Source: Clostridia bacterium
GTDB taxonomy: Bacteria > Bacillota > Clostridia > Oscillospirales > CAG-272
DNA length: 12,096 nt
NCBI GenBank assembly: GCA_900753285.1
Contig: CAADYN010000099.1
Span: forward strand, 1 to 12,096
Direction: 5' to 3'
Below the pieces are notes generated by a model. That model did no database searches. It was not told where the DNA came from and saw nothing but the letters and a program-made list of their open reading frames with translations. This document shows positions 1 through 7,370 of this stretch, in pieces. Position numbers and translations under genes: made by a program. Position 1 is the first letter of the stretch; the number at the start of each line of letters is the position of its first letter.

Positions 1-696
1 GTAGTATGCTGCGCGTGCAAGCTCTTCCGTGGAGAAGCATTCCATCGTGTAGTTGAACTGACCCGCGCCGATTTCCATGCGTCCTTTTTCTATGAGATCA
101 GTTACTTCCTTGACTTCTTCCGCGTTTGCCTGAGTCATGTAGCCCTCGCCCATTACCCAGCCGGATTCAATGGCGTATTTGTACTTTTCAATGTCGGTGT
201 CGCGCATATCGGAGTCCTTCATGAACTTCTTTACCGTGTCAATGAAGGAGGTGTAGAGCGCGGGAAGCTGACCCTGATAGTTTGTGTAGCCGATGTCGGT
301 GTGCATTGACTGGGACATATAGAACTGCCAGTGTCTGGTTCTTGCCCAGTGCTCCTCGGTATGTACCGCGATAGGCTCGGTTTCGCACTTTTCGTCCTCG
401 TACAGAGCCAGTGTGAGAACGGAATCATATCCGGGTTTCAGAACATTGTTTGTGTCGGGAACAAGAATTGCTATTTCGTTTTCGCCGCAGGGAAGAACCA
501 CATCGCTGACAACTGAAAGATTAAAGTCTCTGCCGTCCTTTGATGTCGCGCTTGCTTTGAGATAGGCGTGAACCTCGGCGTCTCCTTCATTTTTAAAGAC
601 AGCCTTAGCTTCTTCAAACAGGCAGCCGTCTTTTCCTCTGACGAAATAGGTAGACTTTACGCCGGAGAAAACAATTTTTGCGTTGCTTATTTTCAT
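1..696 (-). CDS. GH38-type alpha-mannosidase-like glycoside hydrolase, N-terminal part (gene runs off the left edge)
   Basis: The visible 232 codons start at the ATG at 694-696, preceded by a strong AGGAGG site (703-708 on the complement) with 6-7 bases of spacing. Residues 1 to about 110 look like an all-beta leading domain with no signal peptide, so the enzyme is probably cytoplasmic. The catalytic part begins near residue 115. It has HTDIGYTNYQ, where H132 and D134 match the zinc-binding H-x-D pair that opens GH38 catalytic domains, and further on GRMEIGAGQFN (205-215), like the conserved GR-x-E segment of that family. The expected nucleophile aspartate and the later zinc ligands lie outside the window. 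The family hydrolyses alpha-mannosides with a zinc-assisted retaining mechanism. The gene is divergent from a GntR regulator and sugar kinase, which fits mannoside use. Family placement is fairly good; the exact substrate is inference. Confidence 0.72.
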   Translation of the reverse strand, partial: MKISNAKIVFSGVKSTYFVRGKDGCLFEEAKAVFKNEGDAEVHAYLKASATSKDGRDFNLSVVSDVVLPCGENEIAILVPDTNNVLKPGYDSVLTLALYEDEKCETEPIAVHTEEHWARTRHWQFYMSQSMHTDIGYTNYQGQLPALYTSFIDTVKKFMKDSDMRDTDIEKYKYAIESGWVMGEGYMTQANAEEVKEVTDLIEKGRMEIGAGQFNYTMECFSTEELARAAYY

Positions 697-746
697 TCGG
701 AAATCCTCCTGAATCAAATTTTTCTGATATAATTTCCTATGTTAAT

Positions 747-775
747 AGTATATCACTATGTCAATTATATGTCAA
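747..775 (-). promoter_or_regulatory. Sigma-A promoter of the GH38-like gene
   Basis: On the complement, TTGACA (770-775) is separated by 17 bp from TATACT (747-752). A TG one base upstream of the -10 makes it an extended -10. The leader to the start codon would be about 45 bases. The -10 lies within the shared string GTGATATACT, also found at the gntR promoter in the opposite orientation. Confidence 0.75.
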
Positions 776-841
776 TACAAATTTTTGAAATCAAACTCGG
801 GAATCTGCGAAATGTTATATCAAAAGCTCCCGAATTGTAAA

Positions 842-858
842 AAAATCCTCCGTCATAT
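842..858. promoter_or_regulatory. Shared intergenic element AAAATCCTCCG-CATAT (copy 1), possible regulator site
   Basis: AAAATCCTCCG at 842-852 is followed one base later by CATAT (854-858). The same 11-mer, followed two bases later by CATAT, occurs at 4482-4499 in the other divergent sugar-gene intergenic region. Both copies lie between outward-facing promoters in DNA that is probably not transcribed. This favours a protein-binding site over an RNA element. The binding protein is unknown. The same intergenic region also holds a weak inverted repeat, TCGGGA (797-802) with TCCCGA (828-833). Confidence 0.35.
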
Positions 859-868
859 AAATTAGGTA

Positions 869-897
869 TTTACTATTATGCCGAAGTGTGATATACT
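869..897 (+). promoter_or_regulatory. Promoter of the gntR-ROK operon
   Basis: TTTACT (869-874) and TATACT (892-897) are separated by 17 bp, with an upstream TG giving an extended -10. The start codon of the regulator lies about 57 bases downstream of the -10. The -35 matches the consensus at four of six positions, so expression may depend on the extended -10 or be modest, as expected for a repressor gene. Confidence 0.6.
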
Positions 898-953
898 GTA
901 TGTAATGACAAATTCAATTTGCTTGAACGTAAATTTCAGAAAGAGGTACGATT

Positions 954-1676
954 ATGGGCGCAACATTACATTCTCAGGTTAAAGACTATATTCTTTCACG
1001 TATACAGTCCGGCGAATATCCCCCGAAGAGCAAAATTCCGACGGAAAACGAGCTTGTTGAACTTCTCGGAGTGAGCCGCCCGACGATTAGACAGGCACTG
1101 GACAGCCTTACTCAAGCCGGATATCTTGTCAGGGTGAAAGGCTGCGGTACATTTGTAAAAGAACCGAAGCTGCTGCACGAATCCACGAGCTTTATCACCG
1201 GATACCATGAAGAAAGCACAAAAAAAGGCTTGAAGCTGCACACAAGAGTGATAGAATTGCAGCGTGAAAAAGCGTCGGACATAGTAGCTCAGGCACTGAA
1301 TCTGCGACAGGGAGAGTACGTGACAAAGCTGACAAGACTGCGCTGGCTTGAAAACTACCACGACGGAAAGCCTGTGTTCTACTCGACTCTTTATGTCCCC
1401 GTGAAGTATTTCCCCGACATGACGGAGATAGATTTCACCGACGCTTCTTTTTACGAGATACTTGCGCACCGCGACCTTCACGTTGAGTATTCGCATAAAA
1501 AGCTTGAGGTTGTTCCGACTCCCGCCGACATAGCAGAAAACCTCGAGATTAGCCCGTTTGAGCCGTCAATATTCATATCAGCGCACGGATATACATCAAA
1601 AGACGTGATGATAGAATACTCCGAGGACTACTATCCCGCCGGAATCAGCAGCTTTCTCATCACAACAAAACACTGA
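954..1676 (+). CDS. GntR-family (HutC/UTRA subfamily) transcriptional regulator
   Basis: This 240-residue protein has a winged helix-turn-helix at about residues 5-70. It shows the typical P-TENEL, VSRPTIRQALDSL and VKGCGTFV strings. A UTRA ligand-binding domain follows at about 85-235, ending with the usual EYSEDYYPAG-type segment. The length is normal for the HutC subfamily. The start ATG has an AAGAGGT site (941-947) six bases upstream. Members usually repress sugar catabolism genes and are released by a phosphorylated sugar bound to the UTRA domain. Here the gene precedes a sugar kinase by 13 bp and is divergent from a GH38-like gene, so it probably controls this cluster and itself. The effector is unknown; a hexose 6-phosphate made by the neighbouring kinase would be a reasonable guess. 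Confidence 0.88.
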   Translation: MGATLHSQVKDYILSRIQSGEYPPKSKIPTENELVELLGVSRPTIRQALDSLTQAGYLVRVKGCGTFVKEPKLLHESTSFITGYHEESTKKGLKLHTRVIELQREKASDIVAQALNLRQGEYVTKLTRLRWLENYHDGKPVFYSTLYVPVKYFPDMTEIDFTDASFYEILAHRDLHVEYSHKKLEVVPTPADIAENLEISPFEPSIFISAHGYTSKDVMIEYSEDYYPAGISSFLITTKH

Positions 1677-1689
1677 AAAGAGAAAAACA

Positions 1690-2550
1690 ATGGCAAAAAT
1701 TACAGTAAGTCTTGACGTGGGCGGAACGGAGATAAAAGCCGCGGCGGTCGAAAACGGAACACTGCTGACGGAGATCATGCATTTTCCCGCACAGTCGGAC
1801 GCATTCGCAAGCGTGATACTCGATAACTTCTCGAGAATAATAAACGAGGTGCGCGGTGAACATGAGCTTGACAGAATCTGCTTTGCTTTCCCCGGACCTT
1901 TCGACTACGAAAACGGAATCTGCCTTATAAAAGGACTGGCGAAATACGACTCGATCTACGGCTTCAATCTTAAAAGATATTTCTCCGACAGATTTGATGT
2001 TCCGAGAGAAAACGTGACATTCATTAACGACGTTGCGGGATTTGCGCTCGGTGAGACGAATTTCGGAAAAGCCGCGGGAGCGGAGAGGGCAATGTTCATC
2101 TGCATAGGAACAGGCTGCGGAAGCGCGTTTACATATAAAAACAAGCTGTGCGGAGAAGAAGTCCACGGTGTTCCGCCTCACGGATATGTGTACCCGACGC
2201 CTTTCCTTGACGGGTGCATCGACGACTATATCTCAAAGCGCGGCATAATCTCCCTCTCGAAAGAGATAGTGGGACTGGAGCTTGACGGAAAAGAGCTTGA
2301 AAAAATGGCGGCTTTAGGAAACGAGAAGGCAGTCCAAGCATACGCAGTGTTCGGAGAGCGGCTGAAGAACGCAATCGAGCCGTTTGTCAGAGAGTTTGCG
2401 CCGTCGGTTCTCTGTATAGGCGGGCAGATAACAAGAAGCGGCGACAGATTTCTCACTCCTCTCCGTGAGCTGTGCGGTGAGATGAAATGTGAACTGTACG
2501 TTACATCCGATACATCGAAGAGCGCGATACTCGGTGCGTCGGTAAAATAA
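1690..2550 (+). CDS. ROK-family sugar kinase without the usual zinc motif
   Basis: The 286-residue protein has the ROK/actin-like ATPase landmarks: DVGGTEIK at 9-16 (phosphate 1), FPGPF at 67-71, IND at 112-114 with D114 as the expected catalytic base, GTGCGS at 140-145 (phosphate 2) and GG at 244-245 (adenosine site). ROK kinases phosphorylate hexoses, such as glucose, mannose, fructose or N-acetylmannosamine, with ATP in the cytoplasm. The segment where most ROK proteins carry the C-x-C-G-x2-G-C-x-E zinc cluster reads HGYVYPTPFLDGCIDDYIS (164-182). Only one cysteine is retained, so zinc binding in the usual way is unlikely. The gene follows gntR by 13 bp with a weak AAGAGAAA ribosome site and is probably co-transcribed with it. 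With a GH38-like hydrolase and a mannose-6-phosphate isomerase nearby, a mannokinase role is attractive but is inference. Confidence 0.82.
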   Translation: MAKITVSLDVGGTEIKAAAVENGTLLTEIMHFPAQSDAFASVILDNFSRIINEVRGEHELDRICFAFPGPFDYENGICLIKGLAKYDSIYGFNLKRYFSDRFDVPRENVTFINDVAGFALGETNFGKAAGAERAMFICIGTGCGSAFTYKNKLCGEEVHGVPPHGYVYPTPFLDGCIDDYISKRGIISLSKEIVGLELDGKELEKMAALGNEKAVQAYAVFGERLKNAIEPFVREFAPSVLCIGGQITRSGDRFLTPLRELCGEMKCELYVTSDTSKSAILGASVK

Positions 2551-2554
2551 AACA

Positions 2555-2607
2555 AAACCGGAGTTTGAATCAGAATCACACTGAATCATGCTCCGGTTTA
2601 TTTATGT
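2555..2607. terminator. Bidirectional terminator between the ROK and isomerase genes
   Basis: AAACCGGAG (2555-2563) pairs perfectly with CTCCGGTTT (2591-2599) around a 27-base loop. The plus strand continues ATTTATGTTTA. The complement continues with a T-rich TTTTGTTTTATTTT tail, so the leftward isomerase transcript has the stronger signal. It lies just after the stop codons of two convergent genes. Confidence 0.75.
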
Positions 2608-4341
2608 TTACTTCCTCACGGAAGCCATCATCACCTTTATCTCGCTTCCATCCGGGGAAGACAGAATAAAGTTTCCCAACGCCGATGGAATAACGCAGGT
2701 CTCGGCATAGTGCAGCTCAAACGGAACAAACGCACCGTCTGTACTTTTTATGAGAGCGCGCTCGCCTTCCACAAGGTTTATCATGTGAACACTGCCGTTT
2801 GCTTTCACTACAGTGTCGGCGGAGGTCGTAACTCTCACGGTTTCAATGAATTCGAGCTTGTGCAGTCCCGTTCTCTCCATCTTTCCGTCATCGCATGGGA
2901 TAGGAGTTACGGCGTCGATAAGCTCACGTTTTACAAATTCCGTGTCCCTGTCCCACTGTATGTTGGCAAGTCCGTGCTCGAGATGTATGGGACGCGGCTT
3001 TCCGTCAAGATCCACACGCCCCCAGTCCCACATCTTAAAGGTAAATATGTACGGCGTCGCGCTTATCTCCAGTACCATTGTGCCGGCTCCCGAGCAATGT
3101 ACGGTTCCCGCAGGTATCAAAACATGGTCGTGCTTTTTTACGGGGATTTTGTTGACATATTTCTCGGCTTCAAACGACTTCTCCCCCTTTTGCGCACTGT
3201 AGAGAGCCTTCGCCATCTCTTCCTTGTCAACATCTGTCTTAACTCCGAGATACACGCATGAATTGTCTCCGTCCGTGTCGAGAATGTAGTAGCTCTCGTC
3301 CTGTGTGTAGTCCATGTTGAAGTGCGCTTTTATGTATTCCTTCAGCGGATGCACCTGAAGAGAGAGGTTCTGTCCGTGAATCGTGTCAAGAAAGTCAAAT
3401 CTGATAGGAAATTCCTTGCCGAATCTGTCTCGCACACGCTTTCCGAGAAGCTCATCCGCACGGTACAGCGTAAGATTCATTGCGGGGGTCTGCACGGTTT
3501 TTCCGCCGAAGTTAAGCGTTATGCTGTTTTCTTCCGGAACTCCGTCAAAGCACCACGCGTAGTTGCTTCCGTTGTCGGGCAGGTCAAGATGGGTTTTCAT
3601 CCAGTCTCCGCCCCAAACTCCGGGGTCAAAGTAGGGAACAAGTCTGAACGGCTTTCTTGAAACCTCGTCGAGCGCGTTCCTGTATGTGTCTCCCACGACC
3701 ATGGCAGGGCTATTTTCGGCAGACATATCGAGGTAATAGTCAATCTCCGAGAGCAGACCGTCTTTTACCTTGTCAGCCCATCTCCATTCGGCGAAAAATC
3801 CGCGCTTGTATTTTGTCAGCTTAGGCTGGTTTTTCTTTGCGGTGCGCCAGTTGTTCATTCCGCGTCTGTATCGTAGCTGTATTTCCCATCTTGTAATGTC
3901 GGCGAGAATGCAGACGTCGCCTCGGCACACAAGGGAAGCTCCCACGCCGTAAACGAGAATGTTTCCTTCTTTTGTATTCCCGATAAGCTCCCGTGCAGCT
4001 TTAATTTTGTCTCTATAGAAATAATCCGCAAGCGAGTGAGTTGTCATAACACCGAAAACTCTGTCGTTTGTGAGGTCATTTTCAAGCACCGCGTCGAGCT
4101 TTTCCGGCTCAAATGCAAGGTCGTCGCTGTGGATTACCTCGGAAAAATTCAGTCGGCTTAATCCTTCGAGCAATTCAGCCTGATTCACTCCGGGATAGCA
4201 TTCCACGACGAGCACAGTATGTCCTGACAACTTGCCGCCAAGCTCCGCAGAAATTTCGCCGTATCCGCAGAATACCTTGTCGCTGCTACCGGAAACCACG
4301 GTTTTAGGGGATATATCGTAATTGTGATAGTAATTGTTCAA
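2608..4341 (-). CDS. Class I mannose-6-phosphate isomerase with an extra N-terminal domain of about 230 residues
   Basis: This 577-residue protein is far longer than ordinary bacterial ManA (about 310-320). The cupin isomerase part spans about residues 230-577. It carries the zinc-site strings SLQVHP (327-332; Q329, H331), QDESYYIL (E349) and IPAGTVH (H415), which match the Q, H, E and H metal ligands of type I phosphomannose isomerases. The enzyme interconverts mannose-6-P and fructose-6-P. The N-terminal part (1 to about 225) has ECYPGVN (47-53), VYGVGASL (130-137), WEIQLRYR and YKRGFFAEWR. I recall similar long forms in gut bacteria but know no function for this domain. Translation starts at TTG (4339-4341) with GGAGG at 4349-4353 on the complement, seven bases away; no better ATG lies nearby. 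The gene converges on the ROK kinase and diverges from the GH127 gene. Its promoter resembles that of the GH38-like gene. Confidence 0.82.
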   Translation of the reverse strand: MNNYYHNYDISPKTVVSGSSDKVFCGYGEISAELGGKLSGHTVLVVECYPGVNQAELLEGLSRLNFSEVIHSDDLAFEPEKLDAVLENDLTNDRVFGVMTTHSLADYFYRDKIKAARELIGNTKEGNILVYGVGASLVCRGDVCILADITRWEIQLRYRRGMNNWRTAKKNQPKLTKYKRGFFAEWRWADKVKDGLLSEIDYYLDMSAENSPAMVVGDTYRNALDEVSRKPFRLVPYFDPGVWGGDWMKTHLDLPDNGSNYAWCFDGVPEENSITLNFGGKTVQTPAMNLTLYRADELLGKRVRDRFGKEFPIRFDFLDTIHGQNLSLQVHPLKEYIKAHFNMDYTQDESYYILDTDGDNSCVYLGVKTDVDKEEMAKALYSAQKGEKSFEAEKYVNKIPVKKHDHVLIPAGTVHCSGAGTMVLEISATPYIFTFKMWDWGRVDLDGKPRPIHLEHGLANIQWDRDTEFVKRELIDAVTPIPCDDGKMERTGLHKLEFIETVRVTTSADTVVKANGSVHMINLVEGERALIKSTDGAFVPFELHYAETCVIPSALGNFILSSPDGSEIKVMMASVRK

Positions 4342-4400
4342 AAACTGCCTCCGAAAATTGCACTAATAAGCATAGAATAGTATTCATCCTTTGTGTTTAC

Positions 4401-4429
4401 AGTATAGCACATAATATTTGGATTGTCAA
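4401..4429 (-). promoter_or_regulatory. Sigma-A promoter of the isomerase gene
   Basis: On the complement, TTGACA (4424-4429) is 17 bp from TATACT (4401-4406), with an upstream TG (extended -10). The surrounding string GTGCTATACTGTA (4398-4410) matches GTGATATACTGTA at the gntR promoter (888-900) in 12 of 13 bases. The upstream ATTGACA and downstream AACA positions also match the GH38-gene promoter. Confidence 0.75.
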
Positions 4430-4481
4430 TACATACTCATCATTTTTGAAGATCCGAAATTAATTTTGTATTATCTTAAAC

Positions 4482-4499
4482 AAAATCCTCCGCACATAT
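4482..4499. promoter_or_regulatory. Shared intergenic element AAAATCCTCCG-CATAT (copy 2), possible regulator site
   Basis: AAAATCCTCCG at 4482-4492 is followed two bases later by CATAT (4495-4499). It is the partner of the copy at 842-858. On the isomerase side, the strings ATTTTTGAA (4442-4450) and TGTCAATACA (4424-4433) follow in the same order as at 781-789 and 770-779 next to the GH38-like gene, so the two upstream regions are alike beyond the 11-mer. Confidence 0.35.
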
Positions 4500-4613
4500 T
4501 TGTCAGAACATAACAATGAAAAGCAAAATCGGCGTAATATTGACGAAAAAAACGTTCAAATGAATGCGAATGCAAAAATAATTTGGTAAAAGTGGTTAAA
4601 TCAAAAAAGACTA

Positions 4614-4642
4614 TTGCTAAAATACTAATCATTTGTTATAAT
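4614..4642 (+). promoter_or_regulatory. Promoter of the GH127 gene
   Basis: TTGCTA (4614-4619), a 17-bp spacer and TATAAT (4637-4642) with an upstream TG (extended -10). Transcription would start near 4649, which excludes the in-frame TTG at 4583 as translation start and supports the ATG at 4676. Confidence 0.65.
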
Positions 4643-4675
4643 GAAATCACCATAAAAACTGCTTTGGAGGAACAA

Positions 4676-6616
4676 ATGAATCTCATCGAAAGTAATTTTG
4701 CACCGCTGAAGAACGTAAAAATCAGCGACAGCTTTTGGGGAAAGTATCAGGATATCGCTATAAACGAGATAATCCCCTACCAGTGGAAAGCCATTAACGA
4801 CGAAGTACCGAACACCGAGCCTAGCCACGCCGTAAAGAACTTCAAAATCGCGGCAGGACTTGAAGAGGGCGAGTTCAGAGGATTTGTATTCCAGGACAGC
4901 GACGCCGCAAAGTGGATCGAAGCCGTTGCGTACAGCCTTACCGTGTCTCCCGACCCCGAGCTTGAAAAGACAGCCGACGGACTAATCGACATAATTGAAA
5001 AGGCGCAGGACGATGACGGATATCTCGACACATATTTCCAACTTGCCGCACCTGACAAAAAGTTCACCAACCTCTGCGACTGTCATGAGCTTTACTGCGC
5101 GGGACACATGACTGAAGCCGCCGTAGCATACTATGAAGCAACGGGAAAGGACAAGCTCTTGAAGGTAGTCTGCCGCTTCATCGACCTCATCGACTCAAAG
5201 ATAGGCGCGGAAGAAGGAAAGCTCCACGGCTATTCAGGTCATCCCGAGATAGAGCTTGCTCTTATGAAGCTGTACCGCGCCACAAAGAACGAAAGATATC
5301 TGAAGCTCTGCGAATATCTCATCAACGAAAGAGGTAAAAAGCCGAACTTCTTTGAAGAAGAGCTGAAAGCGCGCGGATACAAGGGATTCTGGGGCGTCGG
5401 AGAACAGAGACATATCGACCTCGCGTACAACCAGTCTCATAAGCCCATACGTGAACAGACCGAGCCTATAGGACACGCAGTAAGAGCGGGATATCTCTAC
5501 ACAGGAGCAGCAGATCTCGCCGCAGAAACAGGGGACGAAAGCCTGAAAAAAGCTATGGAAACACTCTGGGACAGCACGGTACGCAAGCAGATGTACATAA
5601 CGGGCGGCGTCGGCTCACAGGTTTACGGAGAAGCGTTCTCGTTCAATTATCATCTCCCGAACGACACGGCGTATAACGAAACCTGCGCGGCAATATCGTT
5701 CGCGTTTATGGCTAAACAGATGCTCCGTATGGACGCCGACAGAAAATATTCCGATATTCTTGAAAGACTCATCTACAACGGAACAATAAGCGGAATGTCG
5801 CTCGACGGACACCACTTCTTCTATACGAATCCCCTCTCCATGTGGGAAGAAGAAACTAAGCGTGCCGGTGTGTGCGGTCATATCCAGAGCAAACGTCCGG
5901 GATGGTTCGGATGCGCTTGCTGCCCGCCTAACCTCGCGAGAATGATAACATCCCTCGGAAGCTACATCTACTCTTCAAACGACACGACAGTTTATACCCA
6001 CCTCTTCGTTGCCGGAGAAGCTGAAATTCCGGTTGGAGACAAGACAGTGAAGCTCGTTCAGAAGGGCAACTATCCTTGGGACGGCAATATCTCCTTTGAG
6101 CTGAGCGGCGGAGACTACACATTCGCAGTGAGAATCCCGTCATGGGCAAGAGAATACACAATAAAGAAGAACGGCGAAGAGATTCATCCCGAAGTGAAAA
6201 AAGGCTACGCTTATGTGGGCGGCGGCTGGAATGACGGAGACGTGCTCGAGCTTACTCTCCCCATGCCTGTCGAGTTTATTGAAGCAAATCCGCTCCTTCG
6301 TGAGGACAACGGCAAGATAGCAATAACCCGCGGACCTGTGGTTTACTGCCTTGAATCCGCCGATAACGGTGACGTGCTCGACAGCCTTAGAATCTGCGAC
6401 TTTGATTCATTCACAACCTACCGCGACGACAGTCTTTTCGAGGGTGCTGTATACATCAATGGTAAGGCAATGAAGAGAAAACCGTGGAATGACGACGCAC
6501 CGCTTTACAGAATGAGCGACACCAAAGAAACTCCCGTCGAGATTACGGCTATTCCGTACGCACTGTGGGACAACCGCGACGACACAAGAGAAATGACTGT
6601 TTGGATTAGAAGATAA
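4676..6616 (+). CDS. GH127 family beta-L-arabinofuranosidase-like enzyme (DUF1680 type)
   Basis: From the ATG at 4676 (GGAGG at 4666-4670, five bases upstream) the protein has 646 residues, close to the usual length of the family. An upstream in-frame extension to 4583 would cover the promoter and is rejected. Residues E335 and C337 (in NETC) and C415, C416 (in CACCPPN) correspond, offset by two or three positions, to the zinc site and cysteine nucleophile I recall for Bifidobacterium HypBA1. E319 (GEAF) fits the acid/base glutamate. The N-terminal two-thirds form the alpha/alpha barrel and include TEPIGHAVRAG (262-272); beta-sandwich domains follow from about residue 430. The family removes terminal beta-L-arabinofuranose, for example from plant glycans; some members act on other sugars. 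There is no signal peptide, so it should act on imported oligosaccharides. It is divergent from the isomerase gene. Confidence 0.85.
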   Translation: MNLIESNFAPLKNVKISDSFWGKYQDIAINEIIPYQWKAINDEVPNTEPSHAVKNFKIAAGLEEGEFRGFVFQDSDAAKWIEAVAYSLTVSPDPELEKTADGLIDIIEKAQDDDGYLDTYFQLAAPDKKFTNLCDCHELYCAGHMTEAAVAYYEATGKDKLLKVVCRFIDLIDSKIGAEEGKLHGYSGHPEIELALMKLYRATKNERYLKLCEYLINERGKKPNFFEEELKARGYKGFWGVGEQRHIDLAYNQSHKPIREQTEPIGHAVRAGYLYTGAADLAAETGDESLKKAMETLWDSTVRKQMYITGGVGSQVYGEAFSFNYHLPNDTAYNETCAAISFAFMAKQMLRMDADRKYSDILERLIYNGTISGMSLDGHHFFYTNPLSMWEEETKRAGVCGHIQSKRPGWFGCACCPPNLARMITSLGSYIYSSNDTTVYTHLFVAGEAEIPVGDKTVKLVQKGNYPWDGNISFELSGGDYTFAVRIPSWAREYTIKKNGEEIHPEVKKGYAYVGGGWNDGDVLELTLPMPVEFIEANPLLREDNGKIAITRGPVVYCLESADNGDVLDSLRICDFDSFTTYRDDSLFEGAVYINGKAMKRKPWNDDAPLYRMSDTKETPVEITAIPYALWDNRDDTREMTVWIRR

Positions 6617-6703
6617 CATAAGCTAAAATTCCGTCTAAGATGAATATCCGCGCGTATTTCGGTTAAGAATTTGCGTGATACATCATCGAAAGGCGGAAAT
6701 TTT

Positions 6704-7363
6704 ATGCGTAAACTGAAATGCAATGTGTGCGGAGAGGTGTTTGAGGCGGCAGGCGGAATTGACCCGATATGTCCGAGATGCGGCGCGCGGAATGAAAACG
6801 TGGAGCTTATCGAAGAAGCGCAGTCAAACACAAAATACGCCGGAACACAGACCGAAAAGAATCTTGAAGCGGCGTTTGCGGGAGAAACACAGGCTCGAAG
6901 CAAGTACACATACTATGCGGAAATTGCAAAGCGCGACGGATATGAGCAGATGGCTGAAATATTCAATGAAACTGCGGAAAATGAGCTGAGACACGCCGAG
7001 ATATGGTTTCGGGAACTCGGAGGGATAGGCACAACGCCGGAAAACCTGAATTACGCCGCCGACGGAGAAAATTACGAATGGACAGATATGTACGCGGGCT
7101 TTGCTAAAGTAGCGGAGGAGGAGGGATTTACGTCTCTCGCGGCAAAATTCAGGCTTGTGGCGGAGGTTGAGCGTGAGCACGAGGAAAGATTCCGCCGGCT
7201 TATCGAAAACGTGAAGAACGGGGAAGTGTTCTCGCGCGGAGAAGTCAAAATATGGCTGTGCCGAAACTGCGGTCATGTCGCGATAGGAACAAAAGCTCCC
7301 GAAATCTGTCCCGTCTGCGGAAAAACAAAAGCATACTTCGAGATAAAAGCGGAAAACTACTGA
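6704..7363 (+). CDS. Rubrerythrin with rubredoxin-like domains at both ends
   Basis: From the ATG at 6704 (AGGCGG at 6691-6696, seven bases upstream) the protein has 219 residues, longer than a standard rubrerythrin of about 180-190. A short C-x2-C...C-x2-C knuckle lies at the N-terminus (C6, C9, C23, C26). A ferritin-like four-helix diiron domain follows at about 45-175, with E61 and two E-x2-H motifs (E94/H97 and E156/H159). A C-terminal rubredoxin domain ends the protein (C186, C189, C202, C205). Rubrerythrins reduce hydrogen peroxide in the cytoplasm of anaerobes, with electrons passed by rubredoxin-type iron. An in-frame TTG at 6671 would add 11 residues but has no ribosome site. No clear promoter or PerR-type palindrome is visible in the 87 bp after the GH127 gene, so read-through from it is possible. 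Confidence 0.9.
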   Translation: MRKLKCNVCGEVFEAAGGIDPICPRCGARNENVELIEEAQSNTKYAGTQTEKNLEAAFAGETQARSKYTYYAEIAKRDGYEQMAEIFNETAENELRHAEIWFRELGGIGTTPENLNYAADGENYEWTDMYAGFAKVAEEEGFTSLAAKFRLVAEVEREHEERFRRLIENVKNGEVFSRGEVKIWLCRNCGHVAIGTKAPEICPVCGKTKAYFEIKAENY

Positions 7364-7370
7364 AAAAAAG

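Larger units (their letters stand above)
4342..4675. other. Divergent intergenic region between the isomerase and GH127 genes
   Basis: This stretch of 334 bp is AT-rich and has no convincing gene. It holds the leftward isomerase promoter (4401-4429), the second copy of the AAAATCCTCCG element (4482-4492), and the rightward GH127 promoter (4614-4642). I see no riboswitch-like fold. The segment between the two promoters, about 4430-4613, should be untranscribed if both promoters are the only ones. Confidence 0.6.

Noticed and set aside
4583..4675. N-terminal extension of the GH127 enzyme from a TTG codon
   Set aside because: It spans a good promoter (4614-4642), lacks a ribosome site, and the ATG at 4676 has GGAGG and matches the usual family start.
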